10,135 bases of DNA from Caldifarciminota bacterium (GTDB lineage Bacteria; Hydrothermota; 32-111; QNBC01). Where the stretch lies: assembly GCA_015486655.1 (NCBI GenBank), contig WFRF01000053.1:1-10135 (forward strand), in the 5' to 3' direction. Made by a program: the position numbers and the translations under genes. Each line of letters begins with the position of its first letter. Positions within the stretch are counted from its first letter, which is position 1. Below are positions 6,847 through 10,135 of this stretch, in pieces. Under the pieces are notes generated by a model, which saw only the letters and a list, made by a program, of their open reading frames with translations, was not told the origin of the DNA and made no database searches.

Positions 6847-6850
6847 AACC

Positions 6851-7915
6851 ATGAAAAAATTCAGGAAAATTGCACTTATTGCAGTGGCAGTTATAATAGG
6901 CATATGGAACATTGCAAGTGCCGATAATATCAAACTTACCGGCGCAGGCGCAACATTTCCTTATCCGCTGTATGCTAAGATGTTCTCGGTATATCATAAC
7001 AATTACGGTATTCAAGTAAATTATCAGGCTATCGGATCCGGAGGAGGTATAAGGCAGGTTAAGGCAAAGACTGTGGATTTCGGAGCTTCGGATGCTTTTC
7101 TTAACAACAAAGAGCTAAAGATGTTTTCTCATCCCGTGGTTCATGTCCCTATTACAGCCGGTGCAGTGGTTGTAACGTATAACCTTCCGTTTGTTAAAGA
7201 GTTGAAACTAACACCTGAAATCATTGCAGATATTTTTCTGGGAAAGATAAAAAAGTGGAACAATGATAAAATACAAGCAATAAACCCCGGAATTAAACTT
7301 CCTAAAACAGGTATATTTGTTGTTCACAGATCCGACGGAAGTGGAACAACATTTATATTCTCAGATTATTTATCTAAGGTATCCCCCGTATGGGCGAGTA
7401 ACGTCGGCAGGGGAAAAGCATTGAGTTGGCCCTGCGGGTTAGGGGCAAAAGGTAATCCGGGAGTAGCCGGACTCGTGAATCAAACCCCAGGGGCAATAGG
7501 ATATGTAGAATTGATATATGCCATACAAAACAATATGAAATATGCAAGCATAAGAAACAGATCGGGGAATTATATAAAGCCTTCTCTTACATCGGTTAAA
7601 GAGGCGGCGAAAATTAAACTCCCTGATGATATGCGCGTTTCATTAACAAACACAAATTCTAAAACAGGTTATCCAATATCCGGATTTACATGGATTATTG
7701 TCTACAAGGATCTTGCCAATGGAGGATTATCTTTTAAAAAAGCCAAAGCAGTCATAAACATGCTATGGTGGATGACCCATGACGGACAGAGGTATTGTGA
7801 ACCGTTAAACTATGTCCCGTTGTCTAACAATGCCCGCATAAAAGCTGAAAAAATTATTAAATCCGTTACCTATAAAGGAAAAACTCTTATCGGCAAAAAA
7901 GATGTTGCAAGATAA
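6851..7915 (+). CDS. pstS: Phosphate ABC transporter substrate-binding protein PstS
   Basis: A 354-residue precursor of the high-affinity phosphate-binding protein that delivers phosphate to PstCAB. A Sec signal peptide spans residues 1-24 (MKKFRK, then a hydrophobic core), with likely cleavage after ASA before DNIKL. There is no lipobox cysteine, so the mature protein is expected to be soluble in the periplasm. Phosphate-site motifs are conserved: GAGATFPYPLY (31-41), IGSGGGI (61-67), DFGASD (76-81) and RSDGSGTTF (160-168), giving likely ligands T35, F36, S63, D81, R160, S164, G165 and T166. GAIGYVEL (214-221) is another family block. The start at 6851 is set by the Shine-Dalgarno and the signal peptide. 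Induction on phosphate limitation is expected from the upstream Pho box. The stop overlaps pstC by 14 bases. Confidence 0.96.
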   Translation: MKKFRKIALIAVAVIIGIWNIASADNIKLTGAGATFPYPLYAKMFSVYHNNYGIQVNYQAIGSGGGIRQVKAKTVDFGASDAFLNNKELKMFSHPVVHVPITAGAVVVTYNLPFVKELKLTPEIIADIFLGKIKKWNNDKIQAINPGIKLPKTGIFVVHRSDGSGTTFIFSDYLSKVSPVWASNVGRGKALSWPCGLGAKGNPGVAGLVNQTPGAIGYVELIYAIQNNMKYASIRNRSGNYIKPSLTSVKEAAKIKLPDDMRVSLTNTNSKTGYPISGFTWIIVYKDLANGGLSFKKAKAVINMLWWMTHDGQRYCEPLNYVPLSNNARIKAEKIIKSVTYKGKTLIGKKDVAR

Positions 7916-8783
7916 AATTTTTAAGAAACTAATTTTTACCTGCGGGCTTCTAATAATCCTGCTCGGCATTGCCATATTTATCACAGTCCTAATAGGAAGT
8001 ATCCCTTCCATAAAGGCATTCGGATTCCATTTTTTATCGAGTAAACAATGGAATCCCGTAAGTGATGAATTCGGGGCACTGCCTTTCATAATTGGGACAT
8101 TGATAACCTCAATTTTAGCGATACTTATATCTATCCCCTTTTCCCTCTCCGTTGCACTGTTATTGGGGGAATTTTTTCAGGAAGGCATTTTAAACGAAAT
8201 CCTGTCTTCCACCATTGACCTCCTTGCCGGAATTCCCTCTGTAATATACGGTTTTTGGGGATTGGTTGTTTTGGTACCGATTATCAGAAACATAGAGATG
8301 AAATGCGGAATTCCCCCGTATGGAGTCGGTATACTAACCGCTTCCATCGTTCTCGCTATCATGATAATCCCTTATACGGCTTCCATTGCCAGAGAAGTAA
8401 TACGTCTAACTCCACCGGAGATAAAGGAAGCAGGATACTCACTGGGAGGGACACGTTTGGATATTGTAAGAAAAGTAATTTTTCCGAATTCCCGCTCAGG
8501 TATAATTGCCGGCATTTTGCTCGGATTCGGGAGGGCAATCGGAGAGACAATGGCTGTTACAATGGTAATCGGGAATTCAAATACTCTTCCCAAAGATCTC
8601 TTCAGCCCGGCAAATACAATGGCATCTGTTATTGCAAATGAATTTACCGAAGCAACAACAAATATACACTTAAGCTCCCTAATACAGATAGGGATGTGGC
8701 TTTTTGTGATAACTTTTCTCGTCAATCTTTTAGGCAGCATTATAATTGAAAAAACCGAAATAAAAGGCGGGCTTAATGGATAA
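7902..8783 (+). CDS. pstC: Phosphate ABC transporter permease PstC
   Basis: A 293-residue inner-membrane permease that pairs with PstA to form the phosphate channel. Six membrane segments are visible (about residues 10-32, 62-88, 105-126, 131-152, 203-225 and 258-282). The PstC hallmark TIDLLAGIPSVIYGFWGL (104-121) lies in the third segment. The EAA loop that docks on PstB covers about 173-204 (EIKEAGYSLGGTRLDIVRK then FPNSRSGI), followed by GFGRAIGETMAVTMVIGN. It is somewhat shorter than the E. coli protein, with no missing core element. ATG 7902 lies inside the end of pstS (14-base overlap) and has no strong ribosome site of its own; AAAGGAA at 7874-7880 is too distant. Translation probably depends on coupling to pstS. 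Confidence 0.95.
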   Translation: MLQDKIFKKLIFTCGLLIILLGIAIFITVLIGSIPSIKAFGFHFLSSKQWNPVSDEFGALPFIIGTLITSILAILISIPFSLSVALLLGEFFQEGILNEILSSTIDLLAGIPSVIYGFWGLVVLVPIIRNIEMKCGIPPYGVGILTASIVLAIMIIPYTASIAREVIRLTPPEIKEAGYSLGGTRLDIVRKVIFPNSRSGIIAGILLGFGRAIGETMAVTMVIGNSNTLPKDLFSPANTMASVIANEFTEATTNIHLSSLIQIGMWLFVITFLVNLLGSIIIEKTEIKGGLNG

Positions 8784-9606
8784 TCATAGGACTAAAATAA
8801 TTAAAGACAAAGTATTCCTGTTTACCGTTATTTTTATTTCATTTCTCGCCGTATTGCCTCTTATGGCAATCATTATCCAGTTAATTATAAAGGGTGCCAG
8901 AGTAGTTAATCTTCATTTTTTGCTATCCCTTCCCAAACCTCCACCTGAAGGAGGAGGAATACTAAATTCCCTAACAGGAACATTGATTATAGTGGGCATA
9001 GCAACATTAATAGCGGTTCCAATTGGGTTATTATCCGGCATATATCTTGCCGAATTCAAGAACAGATTTACTCGATTTACCGAAATTATTGTAAATACGC
9101 TTCAGGGAGTCCCTTCTATTGTTATCGGCATTTTAGCATATCTTTGGATTGTAAAGCCGACAGGTAAATTTTCCGGTTTTTCCGGCGGTTTTGCACTTAG
9201 CTTGATGATGCTTCCGTCCGTTATAAAAAATACCGAAGAGACAATCAAGCTTATCCCCTCATCTCTTAAAGAGGCATCTTTTGCCTTAGGCGCGAACTAT
9301 ACGAGCACGCTCTTTAAGGTTATTCTTCCAACGGCAATGAGAGGAATACTTTCCGGTGTATTGATCGGAATTGCCAGAATAGCCGGGGAAACTGCACCGC
9401 TTTTATTTACAACCCTGGGGAATCCTTATATGAACATAAATCCGTATAAACCCATGGATGCTCTGCCTTTGCTTATATTTAACTACGTGATGAGCCCGTA
9501 TAAAGCGTGGAGAGATGTTGCATGGGGAGCGGCACTGGTTCTTGTATCACTAGTTCTTTTGCTAATTATAATTATGAAAATGGTAGGTAAAAAATGGACA
9601 ACATAA
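8776..9606 (+). CDS. pstA: Phosphate ABC transporter permease PstA
   Basis: A 276-residue inner-membrane permease, partner of PstC. It has six membrane segments (about residues 13-38, 63-87, 102-125, 135-151, 187-209 and 250-268). Family marks are the proline-rich PKPPPEGGGI (53-62), the block IVNTLQGVPSIVIGILAY (105-122), the EAA loop (about 162-194, SSLKEASFALGANYTS followed by LPTAMRGILSG) and GETAPLLFTTLG (204-215). GGCGGG at 8766-8771 serves as its ribosome site. ATG 8776 overlaps the pstC stop by eight bases (ATGGATAA), and its own stop overlaps pstB by 13. The assignment as PstA rather than PstC rests on the GETAPL motif, the proline-rich block and gene order. Confidence 0.95.
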   Translation: MDNHRTKIIKDKVFLFTVIFISFLAVLPLMAIIIQLIIKGARVVNLHFLLSLPKPPPEGGGILNSLTGTLIIVGIATLIAVPIGLLSGIYLAEFKNRFTRFTEIIVNTLQGVPSIVIGILAYLWIVKPTGKFSGFSGGFALSLMMLPSVIKNTEETIKLIPSSLKEASFALGANYTSTLFKVILPTAMRGILSGVLIGIARIAGETAPLLFTTLGNPYMNINPYKPMDALPLLIFNYVMSPYKAWRDVAWGAALVLVSLVLLLIIIMKMVGKKWTT

Positions 9607-10135
9607 TTCTTAGAATCGAGGATTTTTCAGCCGGGTATAACAATCATCTTGTTTTAAAAAACATAACACTCGGGATGGAAAAGAACAAGGTCACATCTAT
9701 TATGGGACCTTCAGGATGTGGGAAAACCACTCTAATACGGTGTATTAACAGAATGCATGAATTAACCCCAAACTCCACACATAAGGGGAAAATATTACTA
9801 AACGAGAAAAATATATACGATATGCATCCCATCGTTCTCAGGAGAAAAGTTGGAATGGTTTTTCAAAAACCGAATCCTTTTCCCAATATGAGCATATATG
9901 ATAACGTTATTTCCGGGTATATTTTAAACGGCATTAAACTGAAAAAAGATGAAAAAGACAGTCTCGTGGAGGATTCTTTAAAAAAAGCATATCTCTGGAA
10001 CGAGGTAAAGGATTATCTGTTCAAAAGAGGCACTTTCCTATCCGGTGGACAGCAACAGAGACTATGTATAGCAAGAGCAATGGCAATGAAACCCGAAATA
10101 TTATTGCTTGATGAGCCTACATCTGCATTAGACCC
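9594..10135 (+). CDS. pstB: Phosphate ABC transporter ATP-binding protein PstB, 3' end missing
   Basis: The first 180 codons of the ATPase that powers phosphate import through PstCA at the inner face of the membrane. Visible motifs are Walker A GPSGCGKTT (38-46), the block CINRMHEL (50-57) that is characteristic of PstB, the Q-loop VFQKPNPFPNMSIYDNV (89-105), the signature LSGGQQQR (149-156) and Walker B with D-loop ILLLDEPTSALD (169-180). The switch histidine and the C-terminus lie beyond the window. ATG 9594 falls inside the end of pstA (13-base overlap), with TAGG a few bases upstream as a weak ribosome site. The frame is open to the right edge. PstB motifs distinguish it from other phosphonate or phosphate-like ATPases. 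Confidence 0.96.
   Translation, partial: MDNIILRIEDFSAGYNNHLVLKNITLGMEKNKVTSIMGPSGCGKTTLIRCINRMHELTPNSTHKGKILLNEKNIYDMHPIVLRRKVGMVFQKPNPFPNMSIYDNVISGYILNGIKLKKDEKDSLVEDSLKKAYLWNEVKDYLFKRGTFLSGGQQQRLCIARAMAMKPEILLLDEPTSALD

Noticed and set aside
6767..6850. An in-frame upstream ATG that would lengthen PstS by 28 residues
   Set aside because: It lies within the Pho box and before the -10 element, has no ribosome site, and would bury the signal peptide. AGGAGG and the signal peptide both point to ATG 6851.
1..10135. CRISPR arrays, tRNA or rRNA genes, insertion sequences, attachment sites, defence or toxin-antitoxin genes
   Set aside because: No repeat-spacer pattern, RNA-gene motif, transposase or flanking terminal repeats were seen. 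Almost every base is covered by ordinary metabolic and phosphate-uptake genes.

Overview
This AT-rich bacterial window carries ten protein genes, all on the plus strand and tightly packed, plus a few regulatory sites. The first and last genes run off the ends. I see no RNA genes, mobile elements, CRISPR arrays or signs of recent transfer. The PstS precursor has a plain Sec signal peptide with no lipobox cysteine, which fits a periplasmic protein and so a diderm (Gram-negative type) bacterium better than a monoderm. The phylum cannot be told from the sequence alone.

Left block (1-3484) looks like one housekeeping operon: the C-terminal part of an Mrp/NBP35 Fe-S carrier ATPase, a TIM-barrel sugar phosphate isomerase/epimerase-like protein, type I methionine aminopeptidase, and an M18 zinc aminopeptidase. 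The first three overlap by 1-4 bases. The fourth follows 13 bases after the third with a strong Shine-Dalgarno. A GC-rich hairpin seven bases after the M18 stop codon looks like the operon's terminator. It lies inside the 5' end of the next reading frame.

Middle (3471-4318): a small multi-pass membrane protein with an HExxH motif resembles M50B-like site-2-type metallopeptidases. It has no ATG start. A 173-base gap follows, with a good sigma-70-type promoter at 4239-4268.

Right block (4319-10135) is a phosphate-starvation locus: phoB-like response regulator, phoR-like sensor kinase, then pstS, pstC, pstA and pstB (3' end missing). Upstream of pstS are four TTAANN hexamers at exact 11-bp steps followed by a TATAAT -10 element. 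This is the layout of a double Pho box, so PhoB very probably activates pstSCAB. In the expected circuit, PhoR senses low phosphate through PstSCAB (PhoU would be looked for downstream), phosphorylates PhoB, and PhoB binds this box.

The most unusual point is that the phoB-like gene has no normal start codon where its homologous N-terminus must begin. That position holds GCG, one base from GTG, correctly spaced from a G-rich ribosome site. The rest of the window is conventional, and I found no convincing undescribed system.
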